DNA from: CAZEDU01 sp964511185
GTDB taxonomy: Bacteria > Myxococcota > Myxococcia > Myxococcales > Myxococcaceae
DNA length: 32,587 bases
Assembly (NCBI GenBank): GCA_964511185.1
Contig: CAZEDU010000054.1
Location: forward strand, 1-32,587
Reading direction: 5' to 3'
Below are positions 13,891-21,662 of this stretch, piece by piece. How positions within the stretch are numbered: position 1 is the stretch's first letter; each line of letters starts with the position of its first letter. A program made the translations under genes and the position numbers. The notes under the pieces are model-generated. The model saw nothing but the letters and a program-made list of their open reading frames with translations. It ran no database searches and was not told the origin of the DNA.

Positions 13891-16482
13891 CTACTGCGCG
13901 TCGCGCAGCATGGCGCGAATGTCCTCGGCCACCGGCCCGGTGGGCTCGAGCAACAAGAAGCGCTTGTACGGATCCCACGCCTTGTCGTTGTTGCCCACGG
14001 CTTGGTGCGCCATGCCGAGCGCCAGCCACGCGCGCGCGTTCTGCTCGTCGATCTTCACCGCCTTCTCGAGCAAGCGGATCGCCTCTCGGAAGCCCGTGCT
14101 GTTCATCACCAGGCTGATGCCGACCCCCGCCTGCGCCTCGGCCGAGTCGGGCTTCAGCGCGAGCGCTTTGCGGTACTCGGCGAGCGCCGGCTTGTAGCGC
14201 TCGGCCTGGATCGCCCGCTTGGCTTGCTCGATGTGCTTGGCGAACCTCGCCTCCGTCGGATCGACCTCGGGCACCTCGGCTTTGGGAGGCTCCGCTTTGG
14301 GAAGCTCCGCCTTGGGCGGATCCGGAGGCTTGGGCACCGCTACCTGGGGTGCCTCCGCGACGGGCGCCGCGGCCTTCGGAGGCTCGGGGCTGGGTGCTGG
14401 CGCCACGGCGGCCTCGACCGGGGGCGCGGGCTCTGCGGGGGCTGGCGGGGTGGGCTCGGAGGACACGCGCGGGACAGGGGCTTGCTTCGGAGCCTCTCGG
14501 CCGAGCCAGAAGTAGCCGCCCGCGCCGGCGGCCAGCAGCGCCACCGCCGCGACCACGAACGGCCAGCGCGTGTGCGGGATCGCGTCTTCTTCGGCTGGGT
14601 TGACGGGGATCTCTTCGGTGCGCTCGTTGGGCCCCAGCTTGCGCCGCGCGGGCGGCAGCTGGTGGAGCACCGGCCCCGGATGACCCGGGTACGGCGGGAG
14701 CGCGAGCTGCGGCTTGTCAGACTCCGGCGGCGCGGGCCAGTGGGGCTGCTCTTCCTGCAGCGTCAGGTCCTCCGCGGTGAGCGGCGGACGCGGCGGCAAG
14801 GGCGGCAGCTCGATCTTCTCGAGCGCGGCGCCGCCGAACACGGGCGGCTTGGTGAGCGGCGGCGGAGGCGGTGAGGCGACGGCGGGCGTCGACGGCGGCG
14901 GGGGCGGGGGCGGCGCGACCTCGGCGCGGCCGCCGGCGGACCACGACGGCACCGGCGCCCACGTGGAAGGGCCGCTCAGGCTGTCCAAGTCGGTGCGGCT
15001 CCACTCCAGAAAGCTCGCCCGAACGCGGTCGAGCTCGCTGTGCGAGGGCGGCGGAGGCTCGACCAAGAACTGCGAGTTGCGTCCGGTCTCGTGCAGCGGC
15101 GCCATCGGGTCGACGCGACGCGGCTTGGGCGAGAACATGATCACGTTCGCGTTGTGATCGCCGTTGGTGACAGGCGGCGCGCGCGGCGGCTCCGGCACGA
15201 CCTCGATGGGAATGAGCGCCGGCTCGGCGTTCGCGGCGAGCGGCATCTGCGGCTCTCCCGAGGCGGCGAGCGGCGGCACCGCGCGCAAGGTCATCGCCGG
15301 CGGCACCGACGGCGCGATGGGAGGCATCACCGGCGCGACCGGCAACGGCTCGGGCACCGCCTTCAACGCGGGCGGGGGCGCGGCGGGCGAAGGCAGCGGC
15401 ACGGCCGCGGCAGACGCCGGTGCCGGCGGAGGCGCCGGCGGCGGCGGGTGGAGCGGCTCGTCGGGCTCGACGCGCGCCGGCTCGGTCTGCTTGAGCCACT
15501 GCTCGATGCCCGGCTTGGGCGGCTCGGCGTCCTCGGGCGAGCTGGCGCCGAGCTCGCGAATCAAGCCTTCGAAGTAGAGCTTGCTGATGATGCCCAGCGC
15601 GGCCAGGTCCTCGAAGTCGGAGTCGTCGACCACGCGCGAGAGCGAGCGCTTGCCGTCGAAGAGCCGCAGGAGCCCGTTCACCTCGTCGGGGATTTCGGAG
15701 AGGCGGTCGGCCAGCTGGCGGTAATTGATCTCGAACACCGTCTCGACCGGCGGCAGCTGCTCGAGCATGCGGCCCCACTCGTCGACGCGGCGCATGCCCT
15801 CCATCAAAAGGCCCTGGGTGGAGACCTCGATCCGCTCGGGGCGTTCGACCGGCACGAACTGCACCTCGAACTTGCCCTCGAACGTGTTGAGCATCCGGTA
15901 GAAGGCGTTCTCGCCTTTCAAGCGCCCGAGCTCGGCGTCGATGACCTTGCCGTCCTTGAAGAAGATGGTGCCGGTGCGCTCTCCGTCGAGCCGGATCGAG
16001 CCGGTCTTGCGGCCGATCTCGAACGTCTGCACCAGGTCGACCACGCCCATGTCGGCCAGGTTTCCCGAGAAGCCCGCCTTCGTCTCCTTGCGCTCGATCC
16101 TCTCCTTCTCCGCCTTCTGGAGGATCATCTTCACGCGGGTGACGATCTCTTTGATGTAGATGGGCTTGGTCAGGTAGTCGTCGCCGCCCAGCTCCAGGCC
16201 CTTCACCTTGGCCTCGACCGACTTCTGGTTCGTCAGGAAGACGAAGGGGATGTGCTTGTACTTCTCGTCCTGCTTGAGCGAACGGCACAGCTCGAAGCCG
16301 TCCATCTCGGGCATCTTGGTGTCGGCGAGCACCAGGTCGGGCGGACTGATCGCCACCTTCTCGAGCGCGTCTTTGCCGTGAACAGCGGTGGTGACGGAGA
16401 AGCCGGCCTTCTTGAGGCTGACCTCCATGACGCGCAGACTTTTGGCGTCTCCATCGACCAATAGCAGATGCTGCTTGGCCAC
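13891..16482 (-). CDS. Receiver-PATAN (DUF4388)-TM-TPR regulatory protein
   Basis: The 863-residue product has a receiver domain (1-125) with phosphoacceptor Asp54, Thr84 and Lys106. The acidic pocket reads VDGD, so one usual acidic residue is Gly11. A PATAN/DUF4388 domain follows (about 138-240, starting FSGNLADMGVVDLVQTFEIG), then a helical segment to about 340 and a long Pro/Ala-rich linker (about 345-630). A single membrane helix (about 638-660, starting WPFVVAAVALLAAGAGGYFW) precedes a second Pro/Ala/Glu-rich stretch and about three TPRs (750-863). GTG at 16482 was chosen over ATGs at 16521 and 16536 because the receiver begins there, AGAGG lies upstream, and a promoter covers the earlier ATGs. 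PATAN domains are typical partners of signalling domains. The C-terminal TPRs would lie outside the cytoplasm, possibly acting on envelope partners. Confidence 0.88.
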   Translation of the reverse strand: MAKQHLLLVDGDAKSLRVMEVSLKKAGFSVTTAVHGKDALEKVAISPPDLVLADTKMPEMDGFELCRSLKQDEKYKHIPFVFLTNQKSVEAKVKGLELGGDDYLTKPIYIKEIVTRVKMILQKAEKERIERKETKAGFSGNLADMGVVDLVQTFEIGRKTGSIRLDGERTGTIFFKDGKVIDAELGRLKGENAFYRMLNTFEGKFEVQFVPVERPERIEVSTQGLLMEGMRRVDEWGRMLEQLPPVETVFEINYRQLADRLSEIPDEVNGLLRLFDGKRSLSRVVDDSDFEDLAALGIISKLYFEGLIRELGASSPEDAEPPKPGIEQWLKQTEPARVEPDEPLHPPPPAPPPAPASAAAVPLPSPAAPPPALKAVPEPLPVAPVMPPIAPSVPPAMTLRAVPPLAASGEPQMPLAANAEPALIPIEVVPEPPRAPPVTNGDHNANVIMFSPKPRRVDPMAPLHETGRNSQFLVEPPPPSHSELDRVRASFLEWSRTDLDSLSGPSTWAPVPSWSAGGRAEVAPPPPPPPSTPAVASPPPPPLTKPPVFGGAALEKIELPPLPPRPPLTAEDLTLQEEQPHWPAPPESDKPQLALPPYPGHPGPVLHQLPPARRKLGPNERTEEIPVNPAEEDAIPHTRWPFVVAAVALLAAGAGGYFWLGREAPKQAPVPRVSSEPTPPAPAEPAPPVEAAVAPAPSPEPPKAAAPVAEAPQVAVPKPPDPPKAELPKAEPPKAEVPEVDPTEARFAKHIEQAKRAIQAERYKPALAEYRKALALKPDSAEAQAGVGISLVMNSTGFREAIRLLEKAVKIDEQNARAWLALGMAHQAVGNNDKAWDPYKRFLLLEPTGPVAEDIRAMLRDAQ

Positions 16483-16519
16483 GCGGCGTTCGCCTCTTGT
16501 CGGGAGTGAGCGGCAACTC

Positions 16520-16549
16520 ATGATCCCGTCCCGCACCGAAGGCTGTCAA
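16520..16549 (-). promoter_or_regulatory. Predicted sigma70-type promoter of the receiver-PATAN gene
   Basis: On the - strand a perfect TTGACA (16549-16544) is separated by 18 bases from GATCAT (16525-16520), four of six matches to TATAAT. Transcription would start near 16513, 30 bases before the GTG at 16482. This agrees with the GTG start and argues against the two upstream ATGs. Confidence 0.45.
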
Positions 16550-16579
16550 CGTTCACGACCGTTTAGCGTCCGGAGTTGC

Positions 16580-16608
16580 TTGACAGTTCCACTGTGGGAC
16601 GGCTTTGT
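16580..16608 (+). promoter_or_regulatory. Possible promoter of the PilZ gene
   Basis: A perfect TTGACA at 16580-16585 stands in the divergent gap, 17 bases before CTTTGT at 16603-16608, a poor -10 match. The ATG of the PilZ gene follows at 16618. The small palindrome CCACTGTGG lies within the spacer. The -35 is convincing; the -10 is weak. Confidence 0.3.
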
Positions 16609-16617
16609 GTGGGTGTG

Positions 16618-16947
16618 ATGGTGACTCCGCAGCGGCGGCACGCGCGCAAAGCGATTCCAGTCGACTTCCGCGGCACAGATGGAGACGGTGTAGGCACGCT
16701 CGTCTTCGAGGGCGCGGATCTGTCGCCGGGCGGCACCTTTTTGAAGAGCGAGGTGCTGCTCGAGGAAGGCGAGCGGCTGTGGCTGGAGTTCCATGTGCCC
16801 GGCGTGCCGAAGGCGCTCAAGGCGCAGGCGCGCGTCGCGTGGGTGCGCCGCTTTCCGACCGAGCCGCAGCCCGCCGGCATGGGCGTGGAGTTCTTGTCGA
16901 TGCCCGACGAGGACCGCGCGCTGTTGCAGCGCTACTTGGGGGAGTGA
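16618..16947 (+). CDS. PilZ-domain protein
   Basis: The 109-residue product is a single PilZ domain, the c-di-GMP receptor fold. The two ligand motifs are visible: Arg6-x3-Arg10 in QRRHARKAIPVDF, and DLSPGG at 34-39, which fits D/N-x-S-x-x-G. The rest of the barrel follows: LWLEFHVPGVPKALKAQARVAWV and PAGMGVEFLSM. Both motifs are intact, so nucleotide binding is plausible. It is divergent from the receiver-PATAN gene across a short promoter region and ends 3 bases from the stop of the convergent J-domain gene. Myxobacteria have many such one-domain PilZ proteins with different partners, so the target is unknown. Confidence 0.92.
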   Translation: MVTPQRRHARKAIPVDFRGTDGDGVGTLVFEGADLSPGGTFLKSEVLLEEGERLWLEFHVPGVPKALKAQARVAWVRRFPTEPQPAGMGVEFLSMPDEDRALLQRYLGE

Positions 16948-16950
16948 GCG

Positions 16951-19827
16951 CTACCGGAAGAAGCCCTTCTTGTTCGGGTCCTTCTTCTTGCGCATCTCGA
17001 TGAGCCGCAGCTCCTGGTTCGCCTCGAGGTGCTTGGGGTTCGCGCGCACGCAGTCGCGGAAGTGCTTCTCGGCCCGGTCCATCTCGTTGGCGAGCCGAGC
17101 GAGGACGCCGAGCTGGTAGTGCGCGCGATCGCACGTGTTGTCGGCCTTCACCGCGTCTTGCAGCATCTGCTTGACGCGCGGGGCCTCGTCGCGCCGAGTC
17201 GCGTCGGAGTGAATCGCCCACGCCGCGGCGGACAGGTAGATCGCCTTCCCTTCGAGCTTGTGCGCCTGCAGGAAGAGCTCCTCGGCCTCGCGGAACTCGC
17301 GCTTGCGCATGTGCAGCTCGCCCCGCTTGAACAGCTCGGCGGCTTCGGCGGCGACGCGCTGGTGCTTCGGCACGCCCGCGAGCTCGATGGCCTTCCTCAG
17401 CGAGTCCTCGTAGACCTTGCGCTTGTCGGGGTCGTAGAGGACCTCGTACGCCTCGCGGATGGCCTCGAAGACGGCCGTCATCTGGCTCGCCATCTCGCTC
17501 AGGCTCGGCGGCAAGCGGTCGGGGTGGAAGCCCTTGGCCAGCTGCAGGAACGCGGCTTTGACCTGGTCGCGCGTGGCACGTGGATCGAGGCCGAGCACCG
17601 AGAAGTGATCGGCGTCGGCCTTCAGCGCGGCGAAGCGCTGCTCGATCTGCTTGGCGAGGTGGATTTCGTCGCTCGTCCGCTCGGCCGCCGCCGGAGCGGT
17701 GTCGGGCACAGCGGCAGGCGCGGCGTCGGGAGCGGTGACCGGCGGAGTCGCCGGCGCGGCGGGCCGAGGCCCCAAGGTGCCGAGGTTTTCCATCGCCCGC
17801 CGCAAGAGACGCTGCCGCCGAATACGCGCGGCCTCGGCTGGATCTGACGGATCGCCTGCCAAATCTTCCTCGCCCCAACCCCACTCGTCCAACGCAGGGT
17901 CGTTCGGGTCGATAGTCTGGTTCGTCAATGGGCGGTTGTCACTCGCCGTGAGGCTGGAGGCTTCGGGCGCGACGCCGGTGTAGGTGTTCTCGAGTGGCTC
18001 GACGGTCTCTTCGAGCGGCTCGGGCGGCTCGGTCCAGCCATCCGCGGGAGGCCCCATCGCCGCGGCGGCCTCGAAGCCGGCAGCGGACATCGAGAGGCTG
18101 TCGGTCGGCGACACGGACCAGAGGTCGTCGGGTAGCGACTGGGGCGCGTTGGGCAGCGGCTCGACGAGCTCGGTCTTGGGATCGGTCCACTCTGGCGCGG
18201 CCGCGGCCGGCGGCTCCTCGGGGAGGAGGTAGTCGGTGACCGTGGGGACCTGATGCCAGCTCTCTTCGATGTCGAGCGGCTCGGGCACGGCGAGCGAGGC
18301 GGCGTCGAGCACCGGGACGGAATCGGCCGCGGGGTCGAGGACCGCTTCCGGGCTCAGCTCGAGCGTCGGAACTGCCTCGGGTGAGGCCGGGGCTTCGTCG
18401 AGCCAGCTCTCGCCTTCGGTCGCGCCGGAGCGGCGAAGCGCCTCGTTCATCTCGCGCACGAGGTCTTCCTGAGCACGCTGGCGCGCCTGGTTCATCGCCT
18501 CCGCGTCGCCGGTGGAGTCGATCTCGGCGGTGTCGCTCCAAGCGGGTTGCGCGGACGGTGGCTCGGCTGGAGCTGCGTCGAGATCCATCGCGCTCGCGTC
18601 GAGCGTGGGCATCTCCTCTTCGGTCACGGCGAGGGTTGGCGGTGGCGCGGCGGCTTCCTGCTGGAGCCGCGCTTGCTCGGCAAGGCGCGCCGCTTCGATC
18701 TGTCGCGCCTCTTCGGCGATGCGTGCTTCTTCGGCCACGCGCGCTTCTTCAGCTAGGCGCGCTTCTTCGGCGATGCGTGCCTCTTCTGCCAGGCGCGCTT
18801 CTTCAGCCAGGCGCGCTTCTTCGGCGATGCGTGCCTCTTCAGCCACGCGCGTTTCTTCAGCCAGGCGTGCCTCTTCAGCGATGCGTGCCTCTTCGGCCAG
18901 GCGCGCTTCTTCAGCGATGCGCGCTTCCTCGGCCTGCCGCGCCTGCTCGGCGATGCGTTCTTCTTCGGCCCGTCTGGCCTCCTCGGCCAACCGCTCCTCT
19001 TCGGCCCGCCGCGCTTCCTCCGCCAGCTGCGCGGCCTGCGCCAACTCGGCGTCCCGAGCTGCCTGCGCCTCGGAGGCCTCTCGCGCGGCCGCGGCCTCCA
19101 ACGCCTGCGCCAATGCGTCTTCCTGCTCCTCCTGGAAACGAAGCCGCTGCTCCTGCTCGGCGAGCTCCTGCTGCGCTTGCGCCAGGAGCGCCTGCTCCCG
19201 CGCGGCGAAGTCGGCCTCGCTCAGCACCTCGATCTTTCCATCGAGCGCGAGCAACTTGAGCAACGCGAGCTCCTCCCACGTCGCATCGCTCGGCTGCCGA
19301 AAATCATCGAACCCGGCGATGAACGCACGCTCGCGATCGCCGCTCAGCCACGTTTCACACGCCGATACATCGGGACAACGAAACCGCTGCGCGGTCCACG
19401 ACGCGTCGAGCGACAGCGCGAAGGCGGCCTTCAGCGCGCGCAGGCCGTCGAGCTGCCCGGACACGACGACGGCACCTTCCTCGAACGTCGCGCTCTCGGC
19501 CACGCCGACGACCTTCCGCACGCTCGCGAGCAGCTGCTCGGCGATCGCTTCGCTCTCGCTGGTCTGAAACTCGCCGAAGGACTCTTCCTCAAGCGCCCCG
19601 GCCTCCCCCCGCGACCACAGCACGTCCAGCTGCGGCGCCGACAGCCGCCCCGCCTGCACGAGCGCCTGCACCTGGCTCTGAAAACCAAACTCGAGCCGCG
19701 CCCCGACCAGATTGCCGTCTTGCACGAAGAACCGAGCGGCACGGCCACCCGAAGTCACGGTGAGCGACCCGGTGGCTCGCCCACGGTACGCCTGGTACAG
19801 CGTCTCGGCCGCCAATGCGGAGGACAT
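16951..19827 (-). CDS. PATAN-hexad helix-J domain-TPR protein
   Basis: The 958-residue product starts with a PATAN/DUF4388-like domain (about 1-60, YRGRATGSLTVTSGGRAARF, then FFVQDGNLVGARLEFG) and a further helical region to about 220. Residues about 225-390 are a long charged helix built on six-residue repeats. A Pro/Ala/Glu-rich, probably unstructured linker (about 390-730) leads to a J domain (about 743-800) with the essential HPD at 768-770 and then TPR-like helices to the end. J domains recruit and stimulate DnaK-type Hsp70 chaperones, so a named partner would be an Hsp70, none of which is in the window. Signal peptide and membrane helix are absent. It faces the PilZ gene with a 3-base gap. 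The combination of domains is unusual outside Myxococcota. Confidence 0.88.
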   Translation of the reverse strand: MSSALAAETLYQAYRGRATGSLTVTSGGRAARFFVQDGNLVGARLEFGFQSQVQALVQAGRLSAPQLDVLWSRGEAGALEEESFGEFQTSESEAIAEQLLASVRKVVGVAESATFEEGAVVVSGQLDGLRALKAAFALSLDASWTAQRFRCPDVSACETWLSGDRERAFIAGFDDFRQPSDATWEELALLKLLALDGKIEVLSEADFAAREQALLAQAQQELAEQEQRLRFQEEQEDALAQALEAAAAREASEAQAARDAELAQAAQLAEEARRAEEERLAEEARRAEEERIAEQARQAEEARIAEEARLAEEARIAEEARLAEETRVAEEARIAEEARLAEEARLAEEARIAEEARLAEEARVAEEARIAEEARQIEAARLAEQARLQQEAAAPPPTLAVTEEEMPTLDASAMDLDAAPAEPPSAQPAWSDTAEIDSTGDAEAMNQARQRAQEDLVREMNEALRRSGATEGESWLDEAPASPEAVPTLELSPEAVLDPAADSVPVLDAASLAVPEPLDIEESWHQVPTVTDYLLPEEPPAAAAPEWTDPKTELVEPLPNAPQSLPDDLWSVSPTDSLSMSAAGFEAAAAMGPPADGWTEPPEPLEETVEPLENTYTGVAPEASSLTASDNRPLTNQTIDPNDPALDEWGWGEEDLAGDPSDPAEAARIRRQRLLRRAMENLGTLGPRPAAPATPPVTAPDAAPAAVPDTAPAAAERTSDEIHLAKQIEQRFAALKADADHFSVLGLDPRATRDQVKAAFLQLAKGFHPDRLPPSLSEMASQMTAVFEAIREAYEVLYDPDKRKVYEDSLRKAIELAGVPKHQRVAAEAAELFKRGELHMRKREFREAEELFLQAHKLEGKAIYLSAAAWAIHSDATRRDEAPRVKQMLQDAVKADNTCDRAHYQLGVLARLANEMDRAEKHFRDCVRANPKHLEANQELRLIEMRKKKDPNKKGFFR
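18660..19010 (-). repeat. Coding 18-base repeats for Glu/Ala/Arg hexads
   Basis: Inside the J-domain gene, tandem 18-base units encode six-residue repeats of the form E-E-A-R-L/I-A, about 17-19 copies across residues 272-389. The units differ at one or two positions, so they arose by duplication and then drifted. Opposite charges spaced three to four residues apart suggest a rigid single alpha helix or extended coil. A period of six does not match the seven-residue coiled-coil pattern. Confidence 0.85.
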
Positions 19828-19879
19828 GGGCTACAGAGTCTAGACCTGCTGGAGTGCTGCTCCAAAGCTTGGGACGGCC

Positions 19880-19908
19880 GGGGACAGTCCCCTTCGGGGA
19901 CGGTCCCC
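19880..19908. repeat. Tandem GGGGAC-n-GTCCCC palindromes
   Basis: GGGGACAGTCCCC and GGGGACGGTCCCC are separated by TTC, the reverse complement of the arrangement at 5426-5454. A partial copy (GGGACGGCC) lies just upstream. The array sits immediately after the trmL stop and before the J-domain gene, both on the - strand, so it could act as a transcript end or an mRNA-stabilising hairpin. Confidence 0.75.
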
Positions 19909-19910
19909 TG

Positions 19911-20378
19911 TTACTGGAGCTGGCGGAGGGCTTCGTAGGTGGCGATGCCCACCGCGGTCGAGAGGTTGAGCGAACGGCGCTGCGGCAACATGGGAATCGC
20001 CGCGAGCTCGCCGATGCCGCTGTCGAGCACCGCGCGGGGCAGCCCCTCGGTCTCCGAGCCGAAGACCAAGTGGTCTCCTTCCTGGAATGACACCTGGTAG
20101 AGCGAACGCTCCGCGCGCGCGGAGAACAGCACCCGCCGCGCCGACGGGTACTCGGCGACGTAAGCTTCGAACGAGGGGAAGCGTTTCACGAAGACTTTGT
20201 CCCAGTAATCCAACCCCGCTCGCTTGAGGTCCTTGTCGGCGATCGAGAAACCCAGCGGCTCGACGAGCAACAGCTTGCAACCGGTGACCGCGCACAGCCG
20301 CGCGACGTTCCCCGTGTTGGGTGGAATCTGAGGCGCGACGAGCACGATGTGGAGCGGATGTGCGAGCGGTCGGAGCAT
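19911..20378 (-). CDS. trmL: tRNA (cytidine/uridine-2'-O-)-methyltransferase TrmL
   Basis: The 155-residue product is a SPOUT-class methyltransferase of the TrmL type, which methylates the ribose of position 34 in leucine tRNAs. Signatures are HIVLVAPQIPPNTGNVARLC, LLLVEPLGF, the DYWDKV region, DHLVFGSETEGLPR and the C-terminal MLPQRRSLNLSTAVGIATYE that forms the SAM-binding knot. The ATG at 20378 gives the usual family length; the frame is open to 20771 but the upstream part is the shadow of the divergent DUF192 gene. The two starts lie 18 bases apart, so their promoters must overlap each other's genes. Stop is TAA, next to a palindromic repeat. Confidence 0.94.
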   Translation of the reverse strand: MLRPLAHPLHIVLVAPQIPPNTGNVARLCAVTGCKLLLVEPLGFSIADKDLKRAGLDYWDKVFVKRFPSFEAYVAEYPSARRVLFSARAERSLYQVSFQEGDHLVFGSETEGLPRAVLDSGIGELAAIPMLPQRRSLNLSTAVGIATYEALRQLQ

Positions 20379-20396
20379 GATGTAAAGGGCGCCAGC

Positions 20397-20789
20397 ATGC
20401 GCCTGCAGGTGGTCAATACGACACGAGACAAGATTCTGGCCGACCGGGTCGTGAAAGCGACTACCTTCTTCGCACGGTTCATCGGGTTGATGGGACGACG
20501 CGAGCTGCCGATGGGCGAAGGACTGCTGCTCGACCCGTGCAATGGCGTTCACACCTTCTTCATGCGCATTCCAATCGACGCGGTCTTTCTCGATGGACAG
20601 GGGCGAATCGTGCGGCTCTTCCCTGCCCTGCCACCCTGGCGCATGACGCCCGTGTCCTTCGACACCCGCCAGGTGCTCGAGCTCCCGGCGGGGACCTGTG
20701 CCGCGAGCGAGACAGTGGAGGGGGACACGCTGCGCTTCACGCCGCTCAACGGTTTTGACCCGCCGGGTCACGGGCGAGTAACTTCATGA
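20397..20789 (+). CDS. DUF192 family protein
   Basis: The 130-residue product is a DUF192 protein. Family signatures are ATTFFARFIGLMGRRELPMG, EGLLLDPCNGVHTFFMRIPI, DAVFLDGQGRIVRLFPAL, and VLELPAGTCAASETVEGD. Members are small single-domain proteins, exported or cytoplasmic, without an assigned activity; this one lacks a signal peptide. The ATG at 20397 fits the usual start of the fold. The stop overlaps the ATG of the PP2C phosphatase gene (ATGA), so both are translated together, which hints at a shared role that is not yet known. Confidence 0.9.
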   Translation: MRLQVVNTTRDKILADRVVKATTFFARFIGLMGRRELPMGEGLLLDPCNGVHTFFMRIPIDAVFLDGQGRIVRLFPALPPWRMTPVSFDTRQVLELPAGTCAASETVEGDTLRFTPLNGFDPPGHGRVTS

Positions 20790-21574
20790 CGATCGAACCG
20801 GTTCCGGACATGCGACTCGAGGCTGCGGGCACCACCCACGTCGGCATGAAGCGGAACCACAACGAAGACAATTTGCTCATGTTGCCGGAAGAGGCGCTCT
20901 TCTGCGTCGCCGACGGCATGGGCGGCCACTCGTCCGGCGAGGTCGCCGCGCAGCGCGCGATCGACGAGCTCGCCGAGTTCTTCCGGCTGACCGCGCGCGA
21001 CACCGAGGCGACGTGGCCTTACAAGATGGACAAGACGAAGAACTACGATGAGAACCGTCTGTCCTGCGCCATCAAGCTCGCCAACGTGCGGATCTTCGAG
21101 CGCGCCAACGCGGATCAGAAGACGCGCGGCATGGGCACCACCATCGTCACCGTGCACTTCGCACAGCAGCACGCCTACGTCGGGCACGTCGGCGACAGCC
21201 GCGTGTATTTCCTGCGCGAAGGACAGCTCAAGCAGCTCACCGAAGATCACTCGCTGCTGAACGACTACTTGAAGGCGAAGAAGCTGACGCCGGAAGAGGT
21301 CGAGTCCTTCCCGCACAAGAACGTCATCGTCCGCGCGCTGGGGATGAAGGACACGGTGCAGGTCGACGTGATGCGGCTCGAGGTGAAGGACGGCGACACC
21401 TTCCTGCTCTGCTCCGACGGGCTGTCCGGCATGGTCTCCGACGCGGCGATCCAGGACATCCTGGCCAAGACGCCCGAGCTGGACCGCGCCTGCTCGCAGC
21501 TCATCGACATGGCGAACGCGGCGGGCGGCACGGACAACGTCACCTGCGTGCTCGCGCGCTTCCACGCGCAATGA
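20786..21574 (+). CDS. PP2C-type Ser/Thr protein phosphatase
   Basis: The 262-residue product is a complete, soluble PP2C (PPM) phosphatase, similar in size to bacterial Stp/PrpC-type enzymes and to myxobacterial Pph1. Metal and phosphate-binding motifs are all present: KRNHNEDN at 22-29, VADGMGGHSSGE from 41, MGTTIVTV, VGHVGDSRVYFLREG, TEDHSLLNDYL, LLCSDGLSGMVS and GGTDNVTCVLARF. It removes phosphate from Ser/Thr in a Mn/Mg-dependent reaction. The natural partner in bacteria is a Hanks-type kinase such as the one at 3782-5416, but nothing links these two specifically. Its start overlaps the DUF192 stop by four bases. It converges on the murU-like gene. Confidence 0.96.
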   Translation: MTIEPVPDMRLEAAGTTHVGMKRNHNEDNLLMLPEEALFCVADGMGGHSSGEVAAQRAIDELAEFFRLTARDTEATWPYKMDKTKNYDENRLSCAIKLANVRIFERANADQKTRGMGTTIVTVHFAQQHAYVGHVGDSRVYFLREGQLKQLTEDHSLLNDYLKAKKLTPEEVESFPHKNVIVRALGMKDTVQVDVMRLEVKDGDTFLLCSDGLSGMVSDAAIQDILAKTPELDRACSQLIDMANAAGGTDNVTCVLARFHAQ

Positions 21575-21630
21575 GCTGGCTCACGCTCGAGAGGCGATGA
21601 GCTTCGGGCGGGTTGACCCTCGCGACGACC

Positions 21631-21643
21631 GGGGACGGTCCCC
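21631..21643. repeat. Single GGGGAC-n-GTCCCC palindrome
   Basis: One copy, GGGGACGGTCCCC, lies in the 78-base gap between the convergent PP2C and murU-like genes. It is identical to the second unit at 19896-19908. Confidence 0.7.
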
Positions 21644-21662
21644 TCCCCTCGTTTAGGGGAGG
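21642..21662. terminator. GC-rich hairpin at the end of the murU-like gene
   Basis: CCTCCCCT and AGGGGAGG make a perfect 8-pair stem around a five-base loop that overlaps the TAA stop of the - strand gene. It directly abuts the GGGGAC palindrome. No T-tract follows, so it may be a barrier to both converging transcripts and not a classic intrinsic terminator. Confidence 0.4.

Noticed and set aside
15040..16464. 474-residue open frame on the + strand opposite the receiver-PATAN gene
   Set aside because: Runs of Arg and His and no recognisable domain; the other strand encodes a receiver with its key residues.
18660..19010. CRISPR-like or tandem-repeat array
   Set aside because: The 18-base units are continuous, with no spacers, and stay in frame with the J-domain gene.
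18512..19567. 351-residue Ala/Ser/Arg-rich frame on the + strand
   Set aside because: It is the complement of the hexad repeats in the J-domain gene. The repeat pattern is explained by that gene.
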